Source: Polytrichum commune (taxonomy: Eukaryota; Streptophyta; Polytrichopsida; Polytrichales; Polytrichaceae). Taken from it: DNA of 64,000 nt. The notes under the pieces were generated by a model. It was not told the DNA's origin and ran no database searches. It saw nothing but the letters and a program-made list of their open reading frames with translations. Each line of letters begins with the position of its first letter. The first letter of the stretch is position 1. The DNA lies in contig OX485803.1 in assembly GCA_950295325.1 (NCBI GenBank), forward strand, positions 31,983,554 through 32,047,553, in the 5' to 3' direction. Below are positions 48,625 to 59,600 of the stretch, piece after piece. The position numbers and the translations under genes were made by a program.

Positions 48625-51600
48625 TCATTCAACGTGGGTTGCTTCTTCTGCAATCCGAGCAAGGTTGTCTTTTGCAAAAGTTATGTACTTTTGAGGGATG
48701 GACACTGATCCACTATGGTGTTTCCGTGGTTTCCATGCTATGAATATGGAATCTGTATCTACCCAAGATGGACCGTGCTCAGAATCCACCTTCCACCGAA
48801 AGTTAGGGTTTGTATCCCAGCCTGTATAATGCCGAATCACATCTTCATTCCTTGCTGTCGGTCGATAGTACTCCACTTGTATTTGTCGAAAATGAGGGCT
48901 GGAAGTTACAAAATTGGGATTGGACAAAGCTCTTGCCACCCACACTGGCTTCGCATATGTCTCGTCTCCAGGACGCAAAATGAGCATATAACCTTCATGA
49001 CAATCCACTGCAATGCGGAAAGATGGTGGGGGACGACTACTAGCAGGCCCCACGTAATGGTCGTCCACATCAAACTCCTCTCGAACCTCTCCATTTCCCA
49101 AAAGACTAGGCTCTGAAGCTTGTACATCGACTCGTGTTTGTGGCCAAAATCCATGCCTCAAAGTATGAGGGCTATCTTGGTGGAGGTCTGCCAAGGCGGC
49201 ACGAACACGTGTCCAATAATGTATCCAACTCCCATAACGATGCCAACATGATCCGCCAACATCCGCTATTTTCAAACTCTCCCAATATTGTATGAAGCCT
49301 GATATACCTTTCAAAATATCCTCCAAATTCTTCATGGCTATTGGCTTACAAGGCCTAGGCTCCCCATCCGGTAACATGGTCTTTCCATCCGCATCCACGC
49401 GCCACACAAGAAGACCCTCCGGCGGGCTCCAGTCTTGTGACGTGCACAACAACTTGTATTGCATGGCCGGGACACCATCGTCACGCATATAGAAGCGGAA
49501 TTGTTGTGCCTTCGTATGCCCGATCAATCGGTGAGCTCCACTTCGAATATAAGGTTCTATAAATGCCTTGAAGTCTGGCACCTCCTCAATCATATGGGGG
49601 ATGACGGGAACGTTCTCCAAATCCATGTACGACTTCATCAATAATGGAATTGTAGGGAAATCCTCCTCCCGCAACTTCATGCTCCACCGCCCAAAAGATG
49701 CATCAATATCATCGTGCGTGTGGCCTACCAATAGGAAGGACACAAAAACCTCCTTGAAAATGCCTTTCGCAACCAACAACGACCAATATGCAAATACATA
49801 TCTGCTTTTATTGTCCTTGGCACAATTGTCCAATTGGACACGCAAAGTTGGAGGCAACTTCTTGGCAATCACGGGTTCATTGGGTGGCTCGGGCAACGAA
49901 TGCAAGCATACATCTTTTCCATCCAACACCGCTTCATATAAAGGTGTTGAACCCGTGTTCTCAAATAACAATCCTGAAGAATAGGCTGGTGGTTTCTCTA
50001 AATCACGTAAAAGCCTTGCAAATGATCCTATCGTGTGGTTTGAATCCGCTGGATACAAATCAAGAGCATAATGAGCAAATTTGACATCACCGTGTCCATG
50101 TGCAATCATTCCTGCAATGCCAACCCAACGTGATTAGCATCTATGTATGAATAAACCATTATGAAGGAATCCATGTTCTCCAGTACATCACGGAATAAAA
50201 TACAACAACATTTAGGGTATGTCATGACATTGTTTCGAAGTTCACCTGTAACCGATACAGGCAACTTGAAAAACCCATCCGTGGCCTTGATTCGATTTGC
50301 AAAACATGGGGAGGCTGTTTTGGCATGGTCCATTTTGTCATGGATGACCGTAAGAACCTCCAAGGGCCTGGAGATGGACAAAGCTCTATTTGTGTAGTAA
50401 TCATTACGGTGTGCCTCTTGCATGTTTACGTGCTTGAAATAGTTCAATTGATGCGCTGCATATGACTCGGTGCCCATCGTGTGTGCATCCCGGAGGCGCT
50501 TCAACTTCTCGCAATTAGAGCACCTGGCAAATTTGTCCCCTCGTCTTTTTGTAATGTATTCGCTAAAGTTTTGTTTCTTGATTGCACTCAATTTTGACAA
50601 TGAAATTGGCTCCAACCCAATCTTCTCGCCAACTGCATTAACGTCCAACAATATGTCTTTCCATTTTGTGCCTGTGGGAAGAACTTTCTCCACAACCTTT
50701 TCACCGGTTGTGAGTGTGCGTGTTTTGTGCGGCATTGCATCGGCAAGAGGGACAATGATGGTTGCTAGAGTGGCCGTTGCTTGCCTTGTTGCTTCCCTAG
50801 GCTTCTTTAAACCCACGTTACCATGGTGACGGGACCGGCGGCCTTCCTTGGCATAAGCAGCTTGTCTATAAAAGTCCGATTTCGACACACCGTGAATGGT
50901 GTACCATGCCTTACAACACACGTCTATGCTTTCAATGGTGATGACCTTGCGACCCGTCCCATTCACATGTATCGCCCTATGGACATCAAGTTTTCTTGTG
51001 GATCTTAGACGGAAATCTCCAAGCCACATTTCTTCGCGGATGACCTTCAATTTATCCCTTGGAAACAATTGGCAACAACGATGCACACAACAATCCTTTG
51101 TGGCAACTTCTCTAATGGACTCCTCCCCGAGCAACCTTTGACGTTTACAATCAGTTGCAGACGGAGCAGGACGTGCCAATGTATCGTACTTTCTTTGACC
51201 CTTGCGCGGCCGCATGTTTGATTGCACCTCCTTTTCGATTTGCATGTGTCGTTGCTCATGTTCACGCAAGCTAACTCCATCAATTGTGACATTCCTCAAT
51301 GGCCACCTGCGGAGGGAGAACCTATGAGTGGGATCCACCTCGGAATGAACGACCGACTCCAATATGACAACCCCAACGTCCTCAGTGCCAAGCGGGTTTT
51401 CATCAATGCAATCTTGCGGATGGGTGTTACGGCAAATCCCCTCCGCCACAACAACTCCACTATCGTTAAGAAGTATCACCTCCAAATTCACCCACGAAGC
51501 CCTTGAAAGTCCCGTACATTCAACAATGGGACACTGCGGTACGGAAGACAAAGGTAAATCCAAATGATCTTCATCCGCACTGTCAGCCATAGTAGCCTCC

Positions 51601-51689
51601 CCGACAATGTCTAGGTCATCATCAGATGCAGATGGCCAAGTGGCCATGTCATCAGATGACCAATCCCCTATTTCACTAAACCCATCCAT
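48625..51689 (-). CDS. DUF7869-like protein, two exons, intact
   Basis: Exons 51,689-50,246 and 50,111-48,625 with a 134-base GT-AG intron give 976 residues. ATG at 51,689 (MDGFSEIGDWSSDD) follows a possible acceptor (GGCAG). The N-terminus is acidic. The centre has CCVHRCCQLF, FRLRSTRKLDVHRAI, DVCCKAWYTIHGVSKSDFYR and a CSNCEKLKRLRDAH pair. Then come VIHDKMDHAKTASPCF, RVQLDNCAKDNKSRYVFAYW and SFLLVGHTHDDIDASFGRW. These last three blocks are the signature of the DUF7869 family, found in many copies in plants and animals. The three conserved Asp positions (HDKMD, LDNC, HTHDDID) look like a DDD/E nuclease triad, so a transposase role is plausible but inferred. The upstream flank is the 78-bp palindromic satellite. 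Confidence 0.72.
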
Positions 51690-51859
51690 TCTGCCTACAC
51701 ACATGAACATTGAACATTGTCTTAAAATCACAAAAATTGTAGGTTCAAATCGAAGAACAAAAAAACCATCATATATAAACAAAATTGCAAATACTCAGTG
51801 CTCATACAAGTTCATATGACTGCTATGCCATTGGGCTTGTAAAGGTTTCGGAAGGCCAG

Positions 51860-52790
51860 TGGCCACACCGGCACCCAGATCCCAACCACACTTAGAGGCT
51901 GGGTTTGGGTCGAGCGACCCAAACCTTTTGGGAGGATGGGTTCAGGCTCAATACAGAGAGCACCCACACTTAGGCGCTGGATTTGGGTCGAGCGACCCAA
52001 ACCTTCTGGCAGGATGGGTTTAGGCTCACTACAAACAGCATCCACACTTAGGGGCTGGGTTTGGGTCGAGCGACCCAAACCTTTTGGCAGAATGGGTTTT
52101 GGGTCACGACAGGGAGCACCCACACTTAGAGGGCTGGGTTTGGGTCGAGCGACCCAAACCTTTTTGCAGGATGGGTTCAGGCTCACAACAGTGAGCACCC
52201 ACAGTGTAGGGCTAGGTTTGGGTCGATCGACCCAAACCATGAGGCAGGATGGGTTCAGGCTCACAACAATGAGCACCCACACTGTAGGGTTGGGTTTGGG
52301 TCGATCGACCCAAACCTTGAGGCAGGATGGGTTCAGGCTCACAACAAAGAGCACCCACACTGTAGGGCTGGGTTTGGGTCGATCGACCCAAACCATGAGG
52401 CAGGATGGGTTCAGGCTCACAACAGAGAGCACCCACACTGTAGGGCTGGGTTTGGGTCGATCGACCCAAACCATGAGGCAGGATGGGTTCAGGCTCACAA
52501 CAGAGAGCACCCACACTGTAAGGCTGGGTTTGGGTCGACCGACCCAAACCATGAGGCAGGATGGGTTCAGGCTCACAACAGTGAGCACCCACACTGTAGG
52601 GCTGGGTTTGGGTCGATCGACCCAAACCATGAGGCAGGATGGGTTCAGGCTCACAACAGTGAGCACCTACACTGTAGGGCTGGGTTTGGGTCGATCGACC
52701 CAAACCTTGAGGCAGGATGGGTTCTGGCTCAATACAGAGAGCACCCACACTGTAAGGCTGGGTTTGGGTCGACCGACCCAAACAATTCCG
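51860..52790 (+). repeat. 78-bp satellite, 12 units, each with the 22-nt palindrome
   Basis: TTTGGGTCG recurs at 51,904, 51,982, 52,060, 52,139, 52,217, 52,295, 52,373 and onward to 52,763, a 78-base period. Each unit contains arms GTTTGGGTCG and CGACCCAAAC (the second copy has ATTT) around centre AG (first four units), AT or AC, flanked by phrases such as GGCAGGATGGGTTCAGGCTC and GAGCACCCACACT. Because 78 is a multiple of three and the palindrome lacks stops in every frame, long frames (up to 300 codons) run through on both strands; these are not taken as genes. Confidence 0.93.
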
Positions 52791-53404
52791 CAAAATCCGC
52801 CTATTTATTCGGGTGATGCTCTATTAATCTATTTATAACCTATTTGGGACAACTGAACTCATAGATGCTTGTTGTAATTAGCTGCTCATGAATGGAAGCG
52901 TATACAAACCGTGTATTACAGCTCCAACTTAGAGAGCTTGCAGCAATCTCAGGATTGGGACATGAAAGAAAGAACCAGCATTTGGGGGGGTTGGGCTCTT
53001 TATACTACCCGCCTCCGCTTTGGGCATCCTCTTTGGATGCCTTTCCCACCTGGTCTCCTTTGGATGTTAATTCAAACCTTCTGACTCAATTTCCCGCTTC
53101 TTGTCAATAATAGAGAATGTATATTTAGCTTGGCTCTTCGTTGCCCCAACCACCAAATGAATAATTCAACATATATTTAAAGTTGTTACCACCCTAACTT
53201 GGTCAACACTATTCTTCAACTCTTTCATAATTAGTTTTATACATGAATACACCACCACCTTCCCTATTGCCATCTCCTTTCTCCTTTTATCATTGTTGTA
53301 TATTTTTCTCACATCCTTACTAATACTAAATCCCTATATGTAACTTCCATATATCACCATAGTGGATATTTAGTGTTTGAGTTTACATTTAATGTTACTT
53401 ACTC

Positions 53405-53542
53405 TCATAGGGTTAGTAATGGGAAGTGTATGCGTTCGTTTTAAGTGTATCAAACACTAACTATCATATAACTAAAAAGGATATAAAGGTTTTGATACAC
53501 TACATATGAACGCATACACTAAATACCAATAACCCTATGACA
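53405..53542. mobile_element. MITE-like fold-back element (~138 bp)
   Basis: The left half (CATAGGGTTAGTAATGGG, AGTGTATGCGTTCG, GTGTATCAAA) is repeated inverted in the right half (TTTTGATACAC, GAACGCATACACT, CCAATAACCCTATG). Inverted arms of about 50-60 bases surround a short loop. No coding capacity. The target duplication is unclear, so the superfamily is not assigned. Confidence 0.65.
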
Positions 53543-54349
53543 ATATGTAAGATTATATCTATTAAGGGGTTTTACTCTACTTGTAGTCAAACATTATGGT
53601 ATATTTCAAACAATATATTGACAAAAGATGTGCATGTATTATAAAACTTCATATACTAAAAGTCACTAAATATAATAGTTAATGCTATTATTTAGACTCT
53701 CACATGAGGACTTATATTTTGAAAACAAATAATTAATGCCATGACAAACTTGAATAATTTGGCCAACTTTCAATTTCTGCTAATTAAAAGAACATATGTT
53801 GTGTTGTAATGTGTGCACCCAATATTGCTTCATCCTCAAGACTCCAAGTGTGACAATAACCTAGTACCTATGTGGAAGTCATTAATGGAACCCTAAACCA
53901 CAAATGACATTTGGCACGTTCAATCTTCCAAGGATGTTTGAACCTATCGTGAAGTCCCTTGAACTCTACCAATGTGTGTGAGCAAAACATGCAAAGTTCA
54001 AAAGGTATGTCCTCATATCATTCACAACATGAAATCTACTTTAAATTAATATATAATATTTCACTATTCCAAATAACATGTTAACATGAACAACATCCTA
54101 TCCATTATAATCTAGTTCTTATGCTTTTCTTACCAGGTGACAAGGTTATAGGTTAATATTGTATCACCTACTTGTGAGCACAATATCGTTTATTTCCTTT
54201 AGTGCGTTCATTCGTGAAAAACCACACATCCATCTTTCACGTTTGTGAATTAGGATGTTGTGATGACAATATACATTTGTATTGGAAACTACAAGCACCA
54301 AGGCCCATGTCATTTGACCTATGTGCCATCCAGTTATGGTTTGTGTTGT

Positions 54350-54386
54350 TTAAGGTTTAGGGTTTAGGGTTTAGGGTTTAGGGTTC
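54350..54386 (+). repeat. Short interstitial TTTAGGG run
   Basis: About four and a half units of GGTTTAG (TTTAGGG), the Arabidopsis-type plant telomere repeat, inside AT-rich DNA. Such short runs occur in plant promoters and as chromosomal scars. Confidence 0.85.
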
Positions 54387-55029
54387 AGGCATCATCAAAC
54401 ATCAAACTGAATGTTTAAATGACTTCATATGATATGTGAACTCCATGGGGTTGCAGTAGATACATTTGTAATCATTTGTTTCTCCCATGTACTTCAAATG
54501 TGAACTTCTAAGTACATATATTAATGTTCACTCTAATGCTACTTGTTAGGGTATCCATTATAGACTAGAGCATTGTCCTCTACCAACAACCATCATATAA
54601 ATTACAATACATAATCCTAAACTGTTAACCATGTGAATGGTTACCATATTTATATTATTGCACCGTGTAATTGCCTTTGTGGATTGCAATATAATTATGA
54701 CTTACTCCTCTTAGACTTTGTAACACTCTCATATGATTCCATAAATTACATTATTCATACACCAAAACGATAATGGCTACATTCAACGATGTTATCAATT
54801 CCAACGGGTGATCATTCAATTGAACACCATTAAAATATGAGTTGGTGATGGTGTTAATTTTGTGGAATACCTTAGTCCACGTAGGTTTTTGACTGGTATT
54901 GAATTGCCGCTAATGAATAGCGGGTTAGAAGGCCGGGGCCGGGCGGCCAAGAGAGGCGCCGGCCCTCCTATGTCCCGCACCTAGGGGCAAGGACAACCAG
55001 GAAGGCAATCTCCCTAGGGTGGCAGGTGT

Positions 55030-55110
55030 CAACACCACAAGCCTCGCGGGCAACCACCTAAACCAAGGAGGTGTCGACACCTGGCAAGGTGTTGGCCCGC
55101 GAGGCTTCTG
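55030..55110. promoter_or_regulatory. Strong stem-loop upstream of gene B
   Basis: AAGCCTCGCGGGC (about 55,040) and GCCCGCGAGGCTT (about 55,095) are perfect 13-base inverted repeats. Between them lies the 14-bp palindrome AGGTGTCGACACCT, and outside the stem AACACC pairs with GGTGTT. The structure sits about 100 bases before the CT-rich leader of gene B. It could be a cruciform-prone regulatory site or a small fold-back insertion. Confidence 0.6.
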
Positions 55111-55139
55111 AGCCGTTGATGGGCCCGGCGCAATCTAAT

Positions 55140-55767
55140 GGCCCGGATTCGAGGGTTTAGGGTGACCCCTTCCGCTCTCTCCTTCTCTCCCCTCCTCTTT
55201 TTTCTTTCTCTCTTTTTCTTCCTCTCTTCCTCCGCGCCAAGCGCCGCTCTTGGAAACGCCGCCGCCGCTTTCCATAGCGCCGCGCCAAGCGCTTCCTCTC
55301 GCACCTTTTGCTTTTGTCTTGGTCGCGCCGCTTCCCTTCATTCTTCTTTCTCCTTCATTCCTCTCCTCCTCTCTGATGCTTCTCCTCCTCTTCTCTCATT
55401 CTATTCCTCGTGTTATTGTCTTCCTCTTCTTATTCTCTCTTCTTGGTCCAGAGTGTTAGCTTTGAGTGAGTTCGGAGCGGTTTATTGTGTTGAACTCCTT
55501 ACTTGTTTTGTAAAATTCATGCATGGAGTGATTTTAGGTTGAGTAGAAGTGAGCACGGTCGAGTGTGATAGAAATGTAGAGGTCTTTCAAATTAGGCCTG
55601 AGTTTGCAAGAATCAGGGGGTTTGTGAGAAAGTTTTAGGGTGCTTGAGAGATTCATTGTGTTTCTGAGATCTTTGTGAGAGTTGTTCTTTAGTGCCACAA
55701 CAGAGTTTCTGAGTCTGGTTGTAAGAAGCAGATTGTGAGAGCAGCTTTCAAGAGTTTGAAAGACAAG
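55140..55767 (+). other. Probable 5' untranslated exon of gene B
   Basis: The CT-rich start (CTCTCCTTCTCTCCCCTCC) is typical of plant 5' leaders. The block ends at a strong donor (AGACAAG then GTAAGC). The matching acceptor TTGGATTGCAG directly precedes the ATG at 56,696, so the first intron (55,768-56,695) would remove the palindrome cluster. The transcription start is not fixed. Small frames inside this exon are not called. Confidence 0.5.
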
Positions 55768-55887
55768 GTAAGCAATTTGCATCAGTGCACACAATTTGCA
55801 TCATTCCCTTTAGGTTCCTGTTACATATACAATGCATAAGCATTGTATATGTTGCCCAAGCATTAAACATGCATCTGGAAACACAGT

Positions 55888-56670
55888 AGTTTGGGGAGAC
55901 GACCCAAACTCATATTAAAATATAATAAATATTTGAATTGCAGCCTAAAATGAACTAAATGTTTGGGTCGTTCGACCCAAACATTGCAGCCTCTTGTTTG
56001 GGTCGAGCGACCCAAACATTGGAGCCTCATTATGTTTGGGTCGCTCGACCCAAACATTACAGGGAGAAGAACTAAACCACATTGTAAAATATAAAAGAAC
56101 TTCAAAAATTAAGTAAATGTTTGGGTCGTTCGACCCAAACATTGCAGACTGAAATGACTGGGTTGAGGTACCTAAATTTGCAGCCTAACATGTTTGGGTC
56201 GCTCGACCCAAACATTACAGGGAGAAGAACTAAACCACATTGTAAAATATAAAAGAACTTTGAAAATTAAGTGAATGTTTGGGTCGTTCGACCCAAACAT
56301 TGCAGTCTGAAATGAATGGGTTGAGCTACCTAAATTTGCAGCCTAACATATTTGGGTCGCTCGACCCAAACATTACAGGGAGAAGAACTAAACCACATTG
56401 TAAAATATAAAAGAACTTCCAAAATTAAGTAATTGTTTGGGTCGTTCGACCCAAACATTGCAGTCTGAAATGAATGTGTTGAGATACCTAAATTTGCAGC
56501 CTCATCATGTTTGGGTCGCTCGACCCAAACATTACAGGGTGACCACCTAAACCACACTTTAAAATCTAAAAGATCTTTTAAAACGACTTTGAAAATTAAG
56601 TAAATGTTTGGGTCAATCCTCCAAATGTTAAATGCACATTGCAATACTTTGGGTCGATCGACCGAAACTC
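55888..56670 (+). repeat. Cluster of 22-nt palindromes in the first intron of gene B
   Basis: Nine near-perfect copies (55,961, 55,996, 56,034, about 56,118, 56,190, 56,276, 56,350, 56,435, 56,510) and three degenerate ones (about 55,888, 56,606, 56,648). Centres alternate mainly TT and CT. Part of the cluster is a roughly 75-85-base higher-order repeat that includes GGGAGAAGAACTAAACC. The outermost base pair is mostly T with A, extending symmetry to 24 bases. Confidence 0.9.
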
Positions 56671-56695
56671 ACAGTTTCGATTTCTTGGATTGCAG

Positions 56696-59600
56696 ATGGC
56701 CCCTAAAAAGAGACCAGGTGAAAGGTGGTTCATGCTCGCGCCAGACCACCTTTGGCAGGAGTATGAAACTCCACAGGACGATTCTTACGTCCCAAAAGAT
56801 GGCGTCGTTTTGGCATGGTCCGTTCAGGTGGTGAAGGCATCCATGTTCAAGCTGCTATTCGTGGTGAAGGTGGGGACCCACGAGCAGCACACCTGGGCAA
56901 CGCTGACGGGATGGGAGGTTGCGTCCGTCCAGTCTCTCGGGGACTACGTAGACGTGATACTGGAGAACTCCGCCGTGCAGAACGTCCACATGTTCATGCA
57001 CCAGTTCTCCGAGCCCTTCGACCCCCTGTACGCCAAGGAGACTTGCGTCGACCCTGAAACCATAAAACCAGAGGCCATATTCATAGATGGTAGTGTAACG
57101 AACACGAAGGTTGCGAGCAGGTTCACGAAGTTAAAACAGGCTATCACGGTTCTCAACAAGGCGCTGCAAAACAAACCCAAGACGCAGCAGCCTGTGAGGC
57201 GGAAGGCAACGACGGAAGAAGGCGCAGGGTCCTCAAGACCACAAACTGTGAGGAAACCGCGGGCGGTCCCTGCAGACTCGAGACGGACGAGCACTACAAC
57301 AACGCCGGCTGACAGCGAGACGCCAACGCCATCAGGAAGCCGTCAGACGACCCCTTCCAAGAGGGGAAGAGAGTCATCGGGGATGACTGACGAGCCTGTT
57401 TCCCCGGAGCTCCGGATGCCGAAGCCTGGCCAAGAGGTGGATGCAGGCGAAATACAAAAAATAAACAACAACTTCGAGACAAAATGCCTGCACTGCTTCT
57501 TCATGGGCAGGGACTTCAAATTCGAGGTCAACATTGCGCAGTGCCACCTTGCGCCACCAGAGAAGTGCGTCCGAGCCAAGGAGGACGCCTACGTCGACTG
57601 GATGGTCGCTCAAATCTTGGGCGGGCAGTTCAAGGACGACAGGCAGACAATTGTTGTCATGCCACAAGGGCTGAAAAGAATGCCGACGCCTGAGATGTGG
57701 CCGGCAATCTCTAAAGGAGACTTCTGGCTGATTGACGGGCAGCACAGTGTGGAGGCCTCGAAAAAAATCCAGCTGATGACCGAGTGGGACGACCCGAACA
57801 ACCAGAAGGAGAAGCTAAAAGTTTGGAAGGCTTTGGTGGTTTGGTCGGACAACGAGACGGTCCTCAGCGACATCTCCAGGTTCTTCAACATGGGGAACAA
57901 AAAGAGGGCCTATCAGGCATCGTGGATCAGAAACATCATGGCCTCGAGGGAGGTGTGGGAGTTTTATGGAAGGCCTCCCAAGGAAAGGGAGAATGCTAAA
58001 GACAAGAACCCCAAATGGGAGGTGAGTATGTTTGGGTCGATCGACCCAAACTCCTACATTGTTTTGTTGTCATCGCCAGGTTGATAGTTTGGGTCGGTCG
58101 ACCCAAACTCTGAAATTATTTTGATATTGTCCCCAGGTTCATAGTTTGGGTCGGTCGACCCAAACTCTGAAATTGTTAAGATGTTTTCGCCAGGTTCATA
58201 GTTTGGGTCGTTCGACCCAAACTGCTGTTGCATTTGTTTTTCCATTATGTGTTGTCTAACATGTGCTAATGTCTTCCTGTGCAGGACTTCAAATATCAAA
58301 TGATTAATAAATTCTCCTCGATCGACAATGCTAGCCACAAGCAGAAAAAAGTATAACGAGCTGAGAGGAGAAATCTATTTGATCACAGCGTCCGATTCCG
58401 TATGGGCAAGATGGAAGAGTGTTTTTGAAAAACACGAGACGGGGGACCTCATGGACCCCGACACCGGCATGCTCTTCAACCAGACTACGCGCTTCAAGCA
58501 AATGAAGCCTCTGGTGAGGGAGTTCTTCAGAGCGCTTCAAGGTCTCTCCGAGACAGAGATGGGAAAAGCGGCGTCCCACATCCTACACGTGGAGACGACG
58601 GCGAAGAGATGCTGGGTCCACCCTAAGATCGTCTTCACCAAACCCAAGATCTTCGTCCCTTCATGCTACACAATGAAGGAATGGACGGAGAACAGGAAGA
58701 AGAAGACGACCATCGTCCAGGAGCTGCACAAGCTTGTGCCAGAGAAGAAGCTCATCGTGGACGGAGAGGTCGACGAGGCGCACTGGAGGGCCTTCAAAGC
58801 CGAATATAAGTTTACCAGTGCGTCCATGGCGGCACTCATGAGGGAGGCGGGAGACGACTTCCTCAGATCCAAGCTCGTGAAGGGGGGGAGGAACCGGGCG
58901 CTTCCCGAACACTCAGTGCGGGCCTTCTCCAACTTCATAAAGGAGAAGAAGATCGTCAGTTTCGAAGGCGATGCGCAATTCAACATGGTCACTGTCGAAC
59001 CTCTCAGGATCCAGGGTTGGCCGGGTTCTGAGTCAAGGAAGGCGATCAGGACTAGAGCCGGGGACCGCTTCCCCTTCGGAATGATAGACTTCAGGAACAT
59101 CCCTGGAGCCTCATTCGAGGGGACTATGAGCACCCCTTTTTACGATCCTTTCTTGTCGAAGTTCGTGGACTACGCCAGCCCCAAATTCAGGGAGGTCGAC
59201 GTCTGGCTCTGGATTGTCGAGGACAGAAGGGCAGAGCAGGTTTACGAGATCGTGCGCAAATTGCAGCCGGAGTATGCCGTCTCGAAATCTCACTACGTTG
59301 CTGCACCGGCGGAGGGGGCGTACAGCACGCTGAAAGACAAGAAGACGAAGATCGTCAACGTGCTGTGTTTGTACTTCGTGTACAAAGCTGAGCTGCTTAA
59401 GGTGCCAAACCATCCCATAGCCAGGATGGAAAAGCTCTTCCAAGTCCAAGAAGGGTTGGGTACCAGCAGGAGCTTATATGACGAGGCGAAGTACGCCAAC
59501 TACCCCGCGGATGAGCTGCGCATGGAGTTCTACCTGCGGATGATGAGGACCCTCACGAAGAGAGGGGACTGCATCTTCAACGTTTTCGGGGGGTCCAAAC

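Larger units (their letters stand above)
52800..55000. other. AT-rich intergenic sequence
   Basis: No convincing gene. It contains a fold-back element (53,405-53,542) and a short TTTAGGG run, listed separately. Confidence 0.55.

Noticed and set aside
51860-52790. CRISPR-like appearance of a regular palindromic repeat
   Set aside because: The sequence between palindromes is repeated too, not unique spacers; the setting is eukaryotic and no cas genes exist.
51812-52838. Long reading frames (284, 300 and 193 codons) on both strands
   Set aside because: They arise because the 78-bp unit is a multiple of three and its palindrome lacks stops; the products are pure repeats.
54350-54386. Chromosome end
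   Set aside because: Only about four TTTAGGG units, with ordinary sequence on both sides.
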